Below are positions 1 to 11,400 of a stretch of DNA of 64,000 nucleotides, piece by piece. The notes below the pieces were generated by a model. That model ran no database searches and had not been told where the DNA came from. It saw only the letters and a program-made list of their open reading frames with translations. The stretch comes from Jaenimonas drosophilae (taxonomy: Eukaryota; Euglenozoa; Kinetoplastea; Trypanosomatida; Trypanosomatidae), in NCBI GenBank assembly GCA_030849065.1, contig JASAON010001658.1:124001-188000 (forward strand), written 5' to 3'. How positions within the stretch are numbered: position 1 is the stretch's first letter; the number at the start of each line of letters is the position of its first letter. Made by a program: the position numbers and the translations under genes.

Positions 1-2008
1 GAGGTCGCGCGCGGCCCGTTCCGCTAGAGGTTGCCACAGGAGCCGTACGAAGGACCAATACTGCTTTGGGGGTCGTCACGCTTTCCTCTTCCCCCCGATG
101 CGTACCACTGCGACTGTTGTCCTCTTCCTCTTCCTCATAGGCAACGGAGAAGACAGGGGCCGTCACCGACTCTGGCAGTACTCGTGCAGAGCCACTTCCA
201 GGAATTTTGGTGGCTGTGCCTCCAACATTGTTCCGCGGAGTGTTCAGTTTACTGGAGCCTTCCACACGGCTTCTCTGAGACCCCGTCACAATGGGGAGGC
301 CGCCCTTTGCGGTGGTGTTGAGGAGGAAGAGGGGAGTGCTGAGCAGCTCCATGTTCTCCACCCGCACCAACGAACGGTTAGTCTGCAGCGTTTGTCGAAT
401 GGTTGTCAATGACGCCTGCAGCTGCTGGGCAACCTCACGCTCCTGCATCGTGACAAAGTTCACAAATCCCTTTGGTGTCGTGGCTGGTGTCGTTGGGCTG
501 CTGTATGAGATGTTCGTTGCGCAGCAGGATGGGGTAAGGAGAGGAACTGGACCCAGCTGGAACCCTGCATTGGGGGCTTCGGTGCTCTCCCGAGGGCTGG
601 GGCTGGAGGCCTGTGCCGATGACAAGGTGTCCCCACTCTTCTGTTCATGATAGAGCTGAGGGCGTGGGGATGACGAGCCTCCCTGATGGGTGGACGGCAA
701 CGTGACGCCCAGGGGCTTCTTTGCCTCCCGAGCACAGTCGGCCAAGCGAAGAAGGAGCTGAACAACGGCATGCTGAACACCCTTGAGGCTGTCGCTGAGT
801 GTGTCCGCCTTCTGCTGCAATGATTGTGTGGAGTGATTTCCTCCCGTGGCGTCCTCCTGGACAGACTGAACGGCGCACGTACGCACGAAGTGGTCCACCG
901 ACTGCTGAACATCATCGCGGCGCTGTCGGAGCTGCTCCATACGGCTTCGGAGAGGATGCAAGTGCTGATCGCAATAAGCCACCACCTGCTCGACGCAGAG
1001 ATCTGTGGCTGAACGTTGTGTGCTCTTGGTAGAGCTCAAGTGCGACATGCGACTCATGCTCGAGCGAGTTAGCCCCCCACTACTACCACTCACAGCAGCA
1101 GTGGATGACTTGGAAGCTCGACCCGTACCCGGAGATTTGCCACGTTTCATGGTTGTTTGAGCGGCATTGGGCGAGTCGCACTCACGTCCACTTCCATGAC
1201 CGGTAGATTCCGATAGCTTCGTGACCCACTCCTCATTTGGCACTTCTTGTAGCTGTTCACACAAGTCTAAATAGCAGCGGAGGGTACTCTCCTTTGTTCG
1301 TGTGGAGGCTCCTTGGGGCATGGAGAGGAGAGAACCCAGCCGACGACCAGAGGGTGGGCGAGCTGCAGCACTGCTTGAGCGCCCTGCTTCCAACACTACC
1401 CGTCGACCTGCGCCGAGGGCAGAGGCTGAGGCAGTTCCGGAGACTGTAAGGGCATCCAGCTGCGAGCTGAGCCGTTGCGTGGAGCTAAGAGTACCGTCAC
1501 GCGGGCCGGGTGACCCGGGGGCTGGCGTCGTGTCAGGCTCTACGGGGGTACCCTGGCGACCCGCACCACCCACGGCGAGGGTGCGGGACTTGTGTCGGCG
1601 TGGCTGGCGGGAAGGACCGGGAGAAGGGTCAGCCCGACGTTCGTACTTGAGCAGAGTGTTATCGCGTTGTGGGTTCACGCCACCCTTGGTATCTACGCCG
1701 TTGGCTCCATCTGGAGTATTCCCTGGCTGTTTTGACACTGGTGAGGCGTAGTTGTTTTTCCTAGGCATGCTCGGCGGGCGTCTCTTGATGTGAGTTCCAC
1801 TAGGAAGGCCTTGACCCTGTCGCTTTCCAGTTGGTCGTAATGGTCCCATGTCGCTGGGATAGAGGACTGGGTTGAAGTACGCAGTAGGCTGACCGCCACT
1901 GTTCCGCGTGCTACTTCCACTGGCTGGGCTAGGTCCAGATGACAGAGGAGGTACCCCAGGTGAGTACTCTGTGGAGGTGAGCACCTTTCGTTTTGCGTTG
2001 CTCGACAT
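1..2008 (-). CDS. Ser/Pro-rich hypothetical protein, 3' end beyond the window
   Basis: The frame is open on the minus strand from an ATG at 2006-2008 to the left edge, so the stop codon lies outside the window; at least about 669 residues are present. An in-frame stop (2012-2014) lies just upstream of the ATG, which fixes this start. The N-terminal two thirds are low-complexity and rich in Ser, Pro, Gly, Thr and Arg. A short helical stretch near residues 410-450, rich in Leu, Gln and Ala, could form a coiled coil, and a second one lies near residues 520-550. I see no catalytic motif, transmembrane segment or signal peptide and do not recognise the family. Such proteins in kinetoplastids are often cytoskeletal, but nothing here proves that. 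Confidence 0.75.
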   Translation of the reverse strand, partial: MSSNAKRKVLTSTEYSPGVPPLSSGPSPASGSSTRNSGGQPTAYFNPVLYPSDMGPLRPTGKRQGQGLPSGTHIKRRPPSMPRKNNYASPVSKQPGNTPDGANGVDTKGGVNPQRDNTLLKYERRADPSPGPSRQPRRHKSRTLAVGGAGRQGTPVEPDTTPAPGSPGPRDGTLSSTQRLSSQLDALTVSGTASASALGAGRRVVLEAGRSSSAAARPPSGRRLGSLLSMPQGASTRTKESTLRCYLDLCEQLQEVPNEEWVTKLSESTGHGSGRECDSPNAAQTTMKRGKSPGTGRASKSSTAAVSGSSGGLTRSSMSRMSHLSSTKSTQRSATDLCVEQVVAYCDQHLHPLRSRMEQLRQRRDDVQQSVDHFVRTCAVQSVQEDATGGNHSTQSLQQKADTLSDSLKGVQHAVVQLLLRLADCAREAKKPLGVTLPSTHQGGSSSPRPQLYHEQKSGDTLSSAQASSPSPRESTEAPNAGFQLGPVPLLTPSCCATNISYSSPTTPATTPKGFVNFVTMQEREVAQQLQASLTTIRQTLQTNRSLVRVENMELLSTPLFLLNTTAKGGLPIVTGSQRSRVEGSSKLNTPRNNVGGTATKIPGSGSARVLPESVTAPVFSVAYEEEEEDNSRSGTHRGEEESVTTPKAVLVLRTAPVATSSGTGRARP

Positions 2009-2747
2009 CTTCTATTGGGTGTGTAGCGTATATTTGGAGGAAGGCTGAGAAGGACGTCGATGCTGGGGTTAGCACGCTCAAGAATGGATGTTGCTGTCGC
2101 GTAGAAAGGTCTGAATAAAACAACTTAGGTCTGCCAATACGCCGAATAGAAGATTGAGTTCGCCCTCTGTCTGTACGCGTGCAACTTCGTTGCGGAGATG
2201 ATTCAAAACTCCTGGGCAGTGCTCAGTGTGTGTTGAAGATACGCTCAGGTTTTTTTTTTCGTTGTAGTTGAGGTATGACGGAGCAGGCTCTATATCGATG
2301 GAAGGTAGATGGGTGTGGATCCCAGACAGCCGCTAACCAAGAAGACTCTTTTAATAGCTGTCGCAGTCCTCTTTTTATGGATACAAACAATGTTCAGCCA
2401 ACAGCGTGATGGCGTATGTTAAGTTCCCCGGAAAGAGTGGGAAAAGTCTGTCAGGTGGGTAGAAATTCTCAGGAAAAATCCGGAGCCTTGAGGGGCAGTG
2501 AATAGACGCAAACAAACGAGATGTTGTTGAGGGGAGGGATCAAAGGAGAAGAGATCCACCTGTGCTCCTAGGATTGTGGTTATGCCCTGGGGAATGAAAA
2601 CCCCCGTCGACAGGCTTCTATCCTAACCTCGCGTGAGGGCTACATAGGAAAAAAAATAGGGAGACACGAACAAGGAGGGTTGAAGTGCATGGCGCATGAA
2701 GTATCACTCACTGGTCACGGACTCTATGTTCAGTGGAGAGCGGATTC
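2009..2747. other. Intergenic region, 739 bp
   Basis: This stretch holds the 3' UTR of the SDHAF3-like gene and the 5' UTR of the gene at the left edge. Stops occur in all minus-strand frames, and I see no RNA gene or repeat. A T-run at 2250-2259 lies on the plus strand; it reads as an A-run in the transcript. Confidence 0.5.
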
Positions 2748-3422
2748 TTAAGGGACCACAGGAGTGGGATGCAACTCCTGGCGCACAGACGTGCATGCCT
2801 CGTGAAGTTGCCGCAACGTCTCCCTCTGTTCCTCCGTGAGCTGACGGACTTCCTCCTCGCTGAGGTCACGGGACGTTACTCCAGATGACAGCTCAAGAAC
2901 GTAGGCATACCACGATTCGTAGAAGGTCAGCGAAGCCACTCCATCCGCCTCGACGTGGCGACGAAACTCTTCATGCACAAAACGGTTGCCAAACATGCGT
3001 TGCTCCTCTGTCAAGAGATACTTCAAGAAGTAGTCATCCACAGTGCCTGAGGGCTCCCCCTGTCCTACCGAGGAAGGTTTGCCCTTTCCAATTCCATCCA
3101 CTGCACTCACTCCAGTAATGGATGAAACCGCTGCAGCAGCTCCCTTAGTGCGCGCCTCGTCAACGGCAACCGCCACGGCTTTGTTGTGCAGTCTGACAAT
3201 GCACCGATAGAGTCGAACCATGGCCGCTGACCACTCAGCCGACTTGTACGGAACGCTCTGCAGCTGCGTTGGGTGGTGAAGACCAGCCAGGGATAAGCGC
3301 AGGTGCATGTTTGTCTCCAGAAGGACATCCACGGCTGCGGCCTCCGGACGTCTTCCACGTACTGTGGCAGAGTGCGGTCCGTGGCCAATGCCTTGGACAC
3401 TACGTCGTAGAGTGGCACGCAT
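2748..3422 (-). CDS. SDHAF3: Succinate dehydrogenase assembly factor 3 (ACN9/LYR family)
   Basis: SDHAF3 is a mitochondrial matrix LYR protein that helps mature the iron-sulfur subunit of complex II. With the start used here the protein has 224 residues. The first 25 residues (MRATLRRSVQ and on) are basic, without acidic residues, like a mitochondrial presequence. The LYR tripeptide is at 71-73. The family block FGNRFVHEEFRRH is at 144-156, followed by the aromatic W-x-x-Y helix and a C-terminal Glu-rich helix, in the order seen in human SDHAF3. About 50 residues rich in Ala, Gly and Ser are inserted between the LYR helix and the EFRRH block. The frame extends upstream to 3587, but a predicted trans-splice acceptor at 3493-3494 makes the ATG at 3420-3422 the likely start. 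Confidence 0.85.
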   Translation of the reverse strand: MRATLRRSVQGIGHGPHSATVRGRRPEAAAVDVLLETNMHLRLSLAGLHHPTQLQSVPYKSAEWSAAMVRLYRCIVRLHNKAVAVAVDEARTKGAAAAVSSITGVSAVDGIGKGKPSSVGQGEPSGTVDDYFLKYLLTEEQRMFGNRFVHEEFRRHVEADGVASLTFYESWYAYVLELSSGVTSRDLSEEEVRQLTEEQRETLRQLHEACTSVRQELHPTPVVP

Positions 3423-3492
3423 GGAAAAAACAGAGCAGAGGATGTGTGCAGATAAAGAGTATATTCCGTCTATAATTACTACTTCTGCACTT

Positions 3493-3535
3493 CTTCGCAG
3501 TAGACACAATGAAGAAGAAGAAGAGGACGAAGTGG
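3493..3535 (-). promoter_or_regulatory. Predicted trans-splice acceptor of the SDHAF3 gene
   Basis: Read on the minus strand, a C/T-rich tract (TCC and TTC repeats, about 3505-3533) is followed by the first AG at 3493-3494, 71 nt before the ATG. This removes the upstream part of the open frame from the mRNA. Confidence 0.55.
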
Positions 3536-3699
3536 AGCTTCCTCGACATCCAGTTGCGCTTGCAGGAGCAGCATTCATCATCGGCACATAAGCTAAGTTT
3601 GTTGGGAGGTTGGTACCATCTACAACTACATTACATCAAACGTCGTGCGTACCACGGCAAGTATCCCTCGCTCGTGGTGTGGTTTTGGGGTAGGCGGGA

Positions 3700-6600
3700 C
3701 TACGCCACGGATTTCCTGGGAACCGCGTCACCCATGAAAAGTGCCGCAGAGCTTCGGCTGCGCCTCATACTCACTGCACCAGACTGGGCAGCTGGCATGC
3801 TGCCATCTACGCCAGCGGCTTGTGCCTCGCTCAGCACCGTCAGGCGATTCAGCTGAACGGGAGGCGGATAACCTTCGAAGATGTCAATCTGCTTCTCCTT
3901 CCACAAGCGATACAGATCCTTGGCTGTGTCCAGGCGTTGACGAAGTAAATCACTTCTCTCGCGCACCAGGATAGCCCTCTGGCTGGCGAGTTCGTTGATG
4001 CGGTTGGAAACGGGAAGCGTGGTGGTGTGTGGGTTCATCTCCGCCTCAATGACGGCCGACACCGCCCGCTCCGTGAAGACCCGCTGGAGGTACATGTTCC
4101 ACATGAGCTTGATGTTGATCTTGGCAATCTTCTTGGTGAGCTTGCGCTCGACGTCGTACAGGTTACGAATTTCATACAAAACATCTTGAGTACTCATGGG
4201 ACTGAGTGCCATGGCCGAGCATAGACGTCGAAGAGGCTCACCGGTGCTCGGGCGTGACACATCCGGAATGATAAGCTGGGCGATACAGAACTTGTGCAGC
4301 GAGATGTACAGCTCGCTGAAGACGTTGAGTTGCTCACGTATTTTGGATACCTCAGCCGTACCAAAGCGTGTCTGCGTGAGATGGGCGAGTGGATCAACGC
4401 TGTTGCGCATGCGCACTGACAAGGGGTGATAGCCACGAATGTACTCCTTCGTCAGCATTGGAAGGAAGAGGGTGGCTGCGGAGTGGATGAGATCCTTCAG
4501 TGCGTCATTCGTGGTGCGAAGGGCGTCATTGTCCCCAATGGTTTGTTCCACCGCTGTTGCCCTGGCGAGAACGGTGTTCATCGTGGATGACATTTGCCTG
4601 CCCATGTCGTTGAGCTCTGTAATGACGGAGCTGCGCAATCTGCCAAGTTCCATGCGAAGGTCCTGAATCTTCTCTCGGAGGCAGTTCTCCACATAACTCA
4701 GATCGCACAACTTCGTGAGACGCTCAATTTCACGATTCTTCGCTGCCACGACGTAGCTGTTCTGAACCTTCACGGCCATGAAGTTGTTCTTCAGTTCTCG
4801 TTGCTTCGCCTCAAAGTCGTTACGCAGCTGCTCATACCTACTGCGGTAGTCCTTCTGAAGAGTTTCTTTCAGAACGTCAGGATTCATGCGCCTTGCTTCT
4901 TCCGCACTGCATGGCAACGTTTCGTTGTTCTCCACCGCTAGCAACACCAAGTCCAGGAAGCTCTCAATGGAGTTGATGTCATGACTCATCAACGGCTGCT
5001 GCATGTGGTTACCACCATCAGGAAGGCTGTTCGAGGATTGAGGGATGCTGCGAACGTTCGCGGGGGTGTACTCTAGCGTCACAGATTCTGCAGGGGTGGA
5101 GTCGCTACTCTCACGCTCCAGATTTGTTGAGCGAGCAGTAGGAGGCGGAGCAGGAATGGGGGGCTGTGGGGATGGCGGCGGTGCGCCAGAGGCACCAGGG
5201 CGACGACGAACGGAGATCGTTCGACCTAAAGGCGGGGCATTGTTCAGACTGTTCCAACTACTTCTCCGCGCTGACTGGTTGTGAGCAGGCTGTTGTTGCT
5301 GAAGTGCGGCATGAAGCTGCTGTTCCTTCTGGCCCGCAAAGTTCAGTTGTGAGCGTAGCGCAGAGCACTCCCGAAAGAGAGTTTCTCGAAGGTACTGCAC
5401 AATGCGAACCCTCGTAGAGTTGTAGTTGGCTTCCTCATTTGCCTTCTCAACCAGCTTCGTCCGTTGAACCGAGGCCTCAGCCAGCTGCACCTCGAGACCC
5501 TTGGCATACCGCTTCATCTCGTCAAAGACGTCACGTGTCACCATGTTGGCATTGTTTTCCTCCGTCAAGGTACCAACACTGGTAACCTGGGTAGCCTTGC
5601 GCTCACGTACACTGCGGAGCTCAAACTCACGCACACGTCGGCTCTTCTTGCTAGATCGTCCCATCGAGGTCGGAGTGACGGGAACCATGGAGGACATGTC
5701 CATGCTGTGCTTGGAATCAGCCAACGGTGTTGATACTCGCCCATCGTTCATGCAGAACATGCTACCACTGCCGTCAGTGTGCTGCATCAGGCTGCTGACG
5801 GCCATACTATTGTTGTTGACGCTCACGTTGTTCATGCTGGTACCAGCGCCGTGCACACGTGCGCTACGACCGTAGGATGGAGGAAGTCGAACCTCGGGCT
5901 TGTTTTGCTCTCCAATCGTCGTATTAAAGCGTGAGTTGATCGCCGGTGGCGCGGGTTGTTCATAACGTGCGGCTGCCTGACCCAAGGCTGGCAGGGTGGG
6001 CCCTGCATTGAAGGTCAGCTGATACTGCTGCTGAACGGCATCGACAGGGGACATGTCCAGCTCCGATCGTACCGCACCCGTGTCCCGCTCCTGCACGTAG
6101 ATTCCCTTGGGTAGGACTACCGGCTGCTGGCGGAACTCCTGATACAAATGTTGAAGCTGCACATGACTCACACCAGAACGAGGCCTGGTGCACTCTGGAA
6201 GCTCTTCAAAGTCATCGTGCTGATAGTGGGCGTAGCTGGGGATCTCCTTCAGGAGACGGTCAAGGAGTGCTCTACTCTCGAAGCAGAAGCGAAGGCAGTC
6301 CTTGAGTGACCCACGTTCAGCAATGGAGAGTTTGTTGTGCAACGTTTCTTGCACATGCTGAATCACCATGCGAAGGGGCATGGGACATGGCTGCTGCGAC
6401 AGTGCTTGCTCTTCTGCCTCCAAGGCACGGTCATCATCACCATCAGCAAAGCTACTTGAACGAAATCGAACAACAGAACTAGCTTTTCCTACGGCTGACT
6501 TCACCATATGCTTCTGTGCCTGAACATCTAATGCGATGGGCTTGGAGGCCGTGCTCGCCGTGCTCAAGCTTGTAAATCGATTTGGTTGAGGGGGCTCCGG

Positions 6601-6993
6601 GGATACTTCTTCACTTGCTGCCTCCTCATCATCTGTGCCACAGAGACCATATTGCGCACCCAATGGATCGCGGGCAACATCGTCGTAGTTCTGGTGTCGC
6701 TGAAGTCGACGCATCATGCGGCTGTACACCTCCTCCAGATTGGGGTGAAGTTGGTCATGCTCCAAGTCCATGAATCCTACACTGAAGCGCGGCTTGGCGC
6801 GAACCTCATCGGGGCTCTCATCATCCTCCATTCTACGTCGACGGAGGTTCTCCTCCTCCTCCACCAAGTCGGACATCCACCGTCGTGGCTGCCGAATGCG
6901 ACTGGGAATATCTGAGTTTGGCTGGCGGCAGTTCATATTGTTCACCACAACCTTCGCCTCCCCCTCCGTGTTATCACGCACAGACAAGGGCAT
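3700..6993 (-). CDS. Large coiled-coil hypothetical protein, 1097 aa
   Basis: I do not recognise this gene. Residues 1-170 are charged and low-complexity, with an Arg/Glu-rich patch near 40-65. A Ser/Asn-rich linker follows, then a predicted coiled coil around 490-560, a Gln- and Pro-rich disordered segment near 570-650, and a long helical half from about 690 to 1050. In that half, heptad-like Leu/Ile/Val spacing alternates with charged residues. There is no transmembrane segment, nucleotide-binding loop or zinc motif. The domain order and size resemble structural proteins of flagellum or cytoskeleton, but this is only architecture. The ATG at 6991-6993 is the first in frame and is preceded by a plausible trans-splice acceptor at 7178-7179. 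Confidence 0.85.
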   Translation of the reverse strand: MPLSVRDNTEGEAKVVVNNMNCRQPNSDIPSRIRQPRRWMSDLVEEEENLRRRRMEDDESPDEVRAKPRFSVGFMDLEHDQLHPNLEEVYSRMMRRLQRHQNYDDVARDPLGAQYGLCGTDDEEAASEEVSPEPPQPNRFTSLSTASTASKPIALDVQAQKHMVKSAVGKASSVVRFRSSSFADGDDDRALEAEEQALSQQPCPMPLRMVIQHVQETLHNKLSIAERGSLKDCLRFCFESRALLDRLLKEIPSYAHYQHDDFEELPECTRPRSGVSHVQLQHLYQEFRQQPVVLPKGIYVQERDTGAVRSELDMSPVDAVQQQYQLTFNAGPTLPALGQAAARYEQPAPPAINSRFNTTIGEQNKPEVRLPPSYGRSARVHGAGTSMNNVSVNNNSMAVSSLMQHTDGSGSMFCMNDGRVSTPLADSKHSMDMSSMVPVTPTSMGRSSKKSRRVREFELRSVRERKATQVTSVGTLTEENNANMVTRDVFDEMKRYAKGLEVQLAEASVQRTKLVEKANEEANYNSTRVRIVQYLRETLFRECSALRSQLNFAGQKEQQLHAALQQQQPAHNQSARRSSWNSLNNAPPLGRTISVRRRPGASGAPPPSPQPPIPAPPPTARSTNLERESSDSTPAESVTLEYTPANVRSIPQSSNSLPDGGNHMQQPLMSHDINSIESFLDLVLLAVENNETLPCSAEEARRMNPDVLKETLQKDYRSRYEQLRNDFEAKQRELKNNFMAVKVQNSYVVAAKNREIERLTKLCDLSYVENCLREKIQDLRMELGRLRSSVITELNDMGRQMSSTMNTVLARATAVEQTIGDNDALRTTNDALKDLIHSAATLFLPMLTKEYIRGYHPLSVRMRNSVDPLAHLTQTRFGTAEVSKIREQLNVFSELYISLHKFCIAQLIIPDVSRPSTGEPLRRLCSAMALSPMSTQDVLYEIRNLYDVERKLTKKIAKINIKLMWNMYLQRVFTERAVSAVIEAEMNPHTTTLPVSNRINELASQRAILVRERSDLLRQRLDTAKDLYRLWKEKQIDIFEGYPPPVQLNRLTVLSEAQAAGVDGSMPAAQSGAVSMRRSRSSAALFMGDAVPRKSVA

Positions 6994-8472
6994 CTCTCTG
7001 TCCCCACGTGTGAAGGTGATGGAAAGAACTAACTAATGTCTGAGGGATGATTCAATCACCCCTCCACTAAAGAACACTCGAATAGAGTGAGTGGCTCTAT
7101 GAGTTCAAACGGCACACAACGCAACTCCCCACCACAGAATGGAAGAAGTGTGATGGGCGGTGTGATGTTTGCTTCCGCTATGTGAGTCCAAACAACACAA
7201 AAGAAGAGAAAGAGAGTGCGCCATGGAGTCGAGCATGCATCTTCATGAATGGCAACAACAGTCGAGAGGTGTGTGTACTTCATCACTCCAGATGGGTACT
7301 CACCACTTTTCTCCGTAGTGTGGGCATGATGGACTTCACGTCAACAGTAGTATCCCGGCGAAGTCCAGGAAGCGTAGCATTGCATGGATTCCACTACACG
7401 GTACACGCGCACACGCTATTCTGTTCAAGGACGTGGAAGAAGATAAACGGAGATTTGAGATACAAGTCGCTTGCGAATAGCAAGTGCGACCCTTTGAGAA
7501 CCAAGACAAATCCACCAAAGGGTAGAAGCAAACGTGGTGTGCGAGGGATGAGAGCCCACAACCACCACCACGCAATCATGGAGTGTGTGTTCCGCACAAG
7601 GAAAAAGGGTGGCGAGGGGAAGAAGAAAAAAACGCGCAGTATAGATTGCCTCCCTAGGAGAGAGGATCTGCAGAAGTTGGATTTGGGCATCAACGGCATA
7701 CCACTTCAACGAGATCCTACGCTGCACAGGGAGATAGATGGGAAGAACTTTAGCTGTCCACCCATTCCTTGACTACATTGGTTGTTGTTGCTGTGTTACA
7801 TGGGTCTCAAAAGAGAGGCATCATTTGCCAATACGAGAGATGAAGCGGGGCACCACAAAGGGCCCATATACTGGAGTACACCCACACACACGTACCTCTT
7901 CTTCAGATAGATTGAGTTCCACCGCCAGATGAACTCTCTCTCTCCCTCTCTGTGCATCGGTGTGCGGAGGTGGCGACACGCTCACACACATCCGACAAAG
8001 CAAAGTGAACAATCACAAGCCACGACGGTGGCAAAAAAACCAACCTTTTAGCATGGTGCGCTGGTTTGAGCCACTAACCCACAACAAGACATCACCACCA
8101 CACACCGTCTCGCTCGCTGGTCAGCCAGTCAGCTTCCCTTCAAGACAGAAAAGGCATGAACGTTTTCTACTCCCTCAACATCCCCCCGCCCTCCACTCCG
8201 CATCACCTGGTTCGCTTCCGCAACATATAAGAGGATAGGGACAACTGCTGAGGCCATATGCATTGTTGCTGTTGATTTAATGATATACATGGTGAGAACA
8301 TATTTGTACAGCGGAGTCAGAGTGGTCTCTCTCTCATTCATTCATGTGTTGAGTACTTCACACATACAGGAGCCCCTTGACCAGAGCACTACTGCGACCG
8401 CACACCCAAACAAGCAGTACTACGCGCAAAACCTGTGGTACCAACGCGCTTCTTCACGAGGAGAGAAACTGT
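6994..8472. other. Longest intergenic region of the window, 1479 bp
   Basis: It must contain the 3' UTR and polyadenylation site of the PGPGDY-protein gene and the 5' UTR of the coiled-coil gene. Purine-rich runs on the plus strand (about 7190-7214 and 7597-7635) are pyrimidine tracts in the transcript. Short open frames exist on both strands, one of 196 codons at 7182-7772 plus, but it starts at GTG and its composition is not protein-like. I see no tRNA box A/B pair and no repeat family. Confidence 0.45.
7178..7215 (-). promoter_or_regulatory. Predicted trans-splice acceptor of the 1097-aa coiled-coil gene
   Basis: The minus strand shows a tract of CT and TTC repeats (about 7190-7214), with the next AG at 7178-7179. 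This gives a 5' UTR near 185 nt. A second pyrimidine-rich tract at about 7597-7635 is further away and less likely. Confidence 0.4.
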
Positions 8473-11400
8473 CTAGACGTATGCGCTTGGGGTTGTCTGT
8501 GGGTGATGGCGCTTGATGAAGTGAAGACGCGACATTTCATAAGGCTTGCCGGCTGATGGGAGTGACACGGGAGGCTCTGGCTGAGCGTGCTGGGGTTCTG
8601 CTGGCTTTGTCGGGTGAACAAGAGGTGGGCACCGATCAAAGGACTGACCTCCATTGCTACTTGCCGTGGTATTCATGCGAGCCTGCTGAAACGAGCCGTC
8701 GCGGGTATTTCCCACAACATCCAGCACACCAGGGCCAGGACGGTCCGTGAAGGTCATGGCGCTTCCGCTTTGGCTGTTGGGACGCTGGATGCCAGCCAAG
8801 CGGGCGCCGCCTTGGCGCTGCTGAGCTGTGCCAGCACCAGAAACCGCGGGCATGCCTCCACGATTAGGGGAATACTGCCGATCGGAGGCGGCAGTGTTGT
8901 TGGTGACAACAGTACGTAGGTTCGCGGGCATGTCCGACCAGTTGAGCTTGCCGGTGTGCACCACATGCTCAATGCCAACAGCACTCTCGTCCACGTAGTG
9001 GTTGTCTTCGGCGATCACTTCCTCAATCGTGCGGGTCTTGCGGAATTGGCTGCAGTGAAGCTTCTGCACATCCACGGCCTTGGCTACGCGGAGGCTGCTT
9101 GCCCCCTTGCGGATCTCCTCACGACGTTGTACGGCAGGGTCTTCGCGGAACTGAACACCGCCCTGATTAGCGGAGCCTGCGCGGCGGCCACTCGTCGCGC
9201 GCCAGCGGGCAGCGCCCCTAGTCTCGGCATAGGATTTCGGCGGCGCCGCACCAGGGTTGCGACGGGCGGGTTCACCAGGGGTCAGGAAGCGCGAGCCATC
9301 GCCAAAGTCGTAGAGGTGGTTGTAGTTCAGCATCAGCGTGTCCGGTGGGGCATCCTGCGGAATGTAGAAGCCCTTGCTCTTGTGGTTGTAGTACACATAG
9401 TCACCTGGACCTGGGACTTCGCGGCAGTGACGAGGGTCACGGCGGCGGCGCTCGCGCTGGCCACAGAGCTCAGTGTACTCTGGGCCATCCATAAGCTCCT
9501 GCTCGCGGCGAAGTGTGCTAGACATGGTGCCGCCCATGTTGTGTGCGGTGCGGTAGGGCCGTCCGGCTTCACTGGAGGAGCGCACCCCACCACGTGAGGC
9601 TACTCGCCGTGGGCTATATTGGATTTCATTCATTGGGCGTTGTGGGGCACGGGCCAGTGCGGCGTGAATCGGCATCGTCCCAGTCATGGCTACGCTGCCA
9701 TAGAAGGAGCCCATCAGGTTGGTATCAGGAACATTATCCGTGGAGAGGAGGAAGCGTGAGTAGCTTCCCTCCATCATGCGGTTCACATGGCTGTTGTCGT
9801 AGCCACGGCGGAACTGGACGTACCAATCGGGGCTGTCATCGCCGCCCATCACCATGCGCTGCTCGGCCTCCTCGGCGGCGGCATCCTGCGGTTGCTGAAC
9901 CCGGACCATGCTTCCGCCAGCCATGGCCACGGTACGTGGGGGGCTCCGTTGGTAGGTCGGCACCTCAGACGATACGGCAATGCGGTCGGGCGATGCGGTG
10001 CGACGGGTGCCCTTTGGTGAGCGTGAGCGTGGACGTGCAGAACGGGGTGGAGAAGGAACCTTCTCGGTTGCCCCTTCCGCCTCAGTGTGTGGTGCTACAG
10101 AGGCGGGATCTTCGGCGGTGGTGGCCGGAGCATCATCCGCGGCTGGCGCTTCTTCAGCGTCTGCTGTGGCAGGTTGCTCCTCCGCTGCATCCTCCGCCAC
10201 AGTTTCGGTTTCCAGGGGAACGGTAGCACGTTCCGATTGGGGAGGGACCTCTGTTGGTGCCACAACCTGCTCGTCCGAGGGGCCCTGAATGGTCGCAGCA
10301 AGGGCTCCGGCTTCCTCGTAGGGTGCGCCTTCAGATATCGTGAGTTGGTCCCCTACAGATTCGGGCTGCTCCGATACTGGGCCACGATCGGACTCGTCCA
10401 CCATTTCCATGCTACCGGCAGCATCCTGAGCATCTTCGGTAGTTGTGGGTTGCTCCTCACCCTCCTCCACGACCGCAGCTCCTTCGGCTTCCTGCTCTTC
10501 CGGTGCAGGTTCCTGAACCGCTTCATCTTCTTCTTGTGGATTCTCCAGCTGCACTTGCTCCGGATGTTCGTCCTCTCCTGCCGAGCCAGCGGCCACATCG
10601 GCTGATGCATCAACCGGGTCGCTTGGTGCTGCTTCTTCTTCGGGATCAGCAGTTGGTTCCTCATCAACAGCGGGGGCCACTACAGCTTCTGCAGGTTGCT
10701 CATCGACGATTTCAACGGCCGCGGGTTGTTCGTCGTATATTTCGTTAGATTGCTCATCAGTCTCATCTGCAGGGTGGGCAGTATTGGGCTGTTCATATTC
10801 CATCTCCGCAGGTTGTTCTTCGTATATTTCGTGAGGCTGCTCATGCTGCTCAACTGGAAGTTGGTCATCCGCTTCTTCTGGCTGTTGCGCCTCTTCATCA
10901 TTGAGTTGACGAGGCTCATCGTACACCTCCTCCGGCTGCGGCTGCTCTACATCCACCTCATCTACAGGCTCTTCTAAAGGTTCGCCAACAGGCATCTCCA
11001 TCAGCTCGTCACTCGGCTCATGGTGCGCATACTCGTCCTCTGGCTGGGCCTCCTCATGCATGGCGTCAACGTGGACGTCGGCGGAATAATAAGCATCAGC
11101 GTCGATGGGCTGACCATCATCCATGCGGTCTTCTTCAGGTTGGTAGTAGTCCTGATCCGCAGGTGGCTCCTCCATCACCTCCTCGGGCTGCTCCACGGCA
11201 TCGCCAGCTGGTTCCTCATGGAAAATATAAGCAGGCTGCTCGTGTGCTTGTGCCTCATACTCGGCCGGTTGCTCATCCATCGGCATGTCAGGCTGTTCAT
11301 CATAGGGTGCCTCGTCTGGCTGGACCTCCATGGGCTCTACATTGGGCTCACCATCCGCTGCCACATCGTTGTTGGGTACATCAATCTCTTGCGGAGGCTC

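Noticed and set aside
7182..7772. Plus-strand open frame of 196 codons in the longest intergenic region
   Set aside because: It starts with GTG, its composition is dominated by His, Arg, Lys and Thr from simple sequence, and it runs against the direction of every supported gene.
8956..9597. Plus-strand frame of 213 codons inside the PGPGDY-protein gene
   Set aside because: It is the antisense shadow of a GC-rich coding sequence; the minus-strand frame is far longer and has recognisable motifs.
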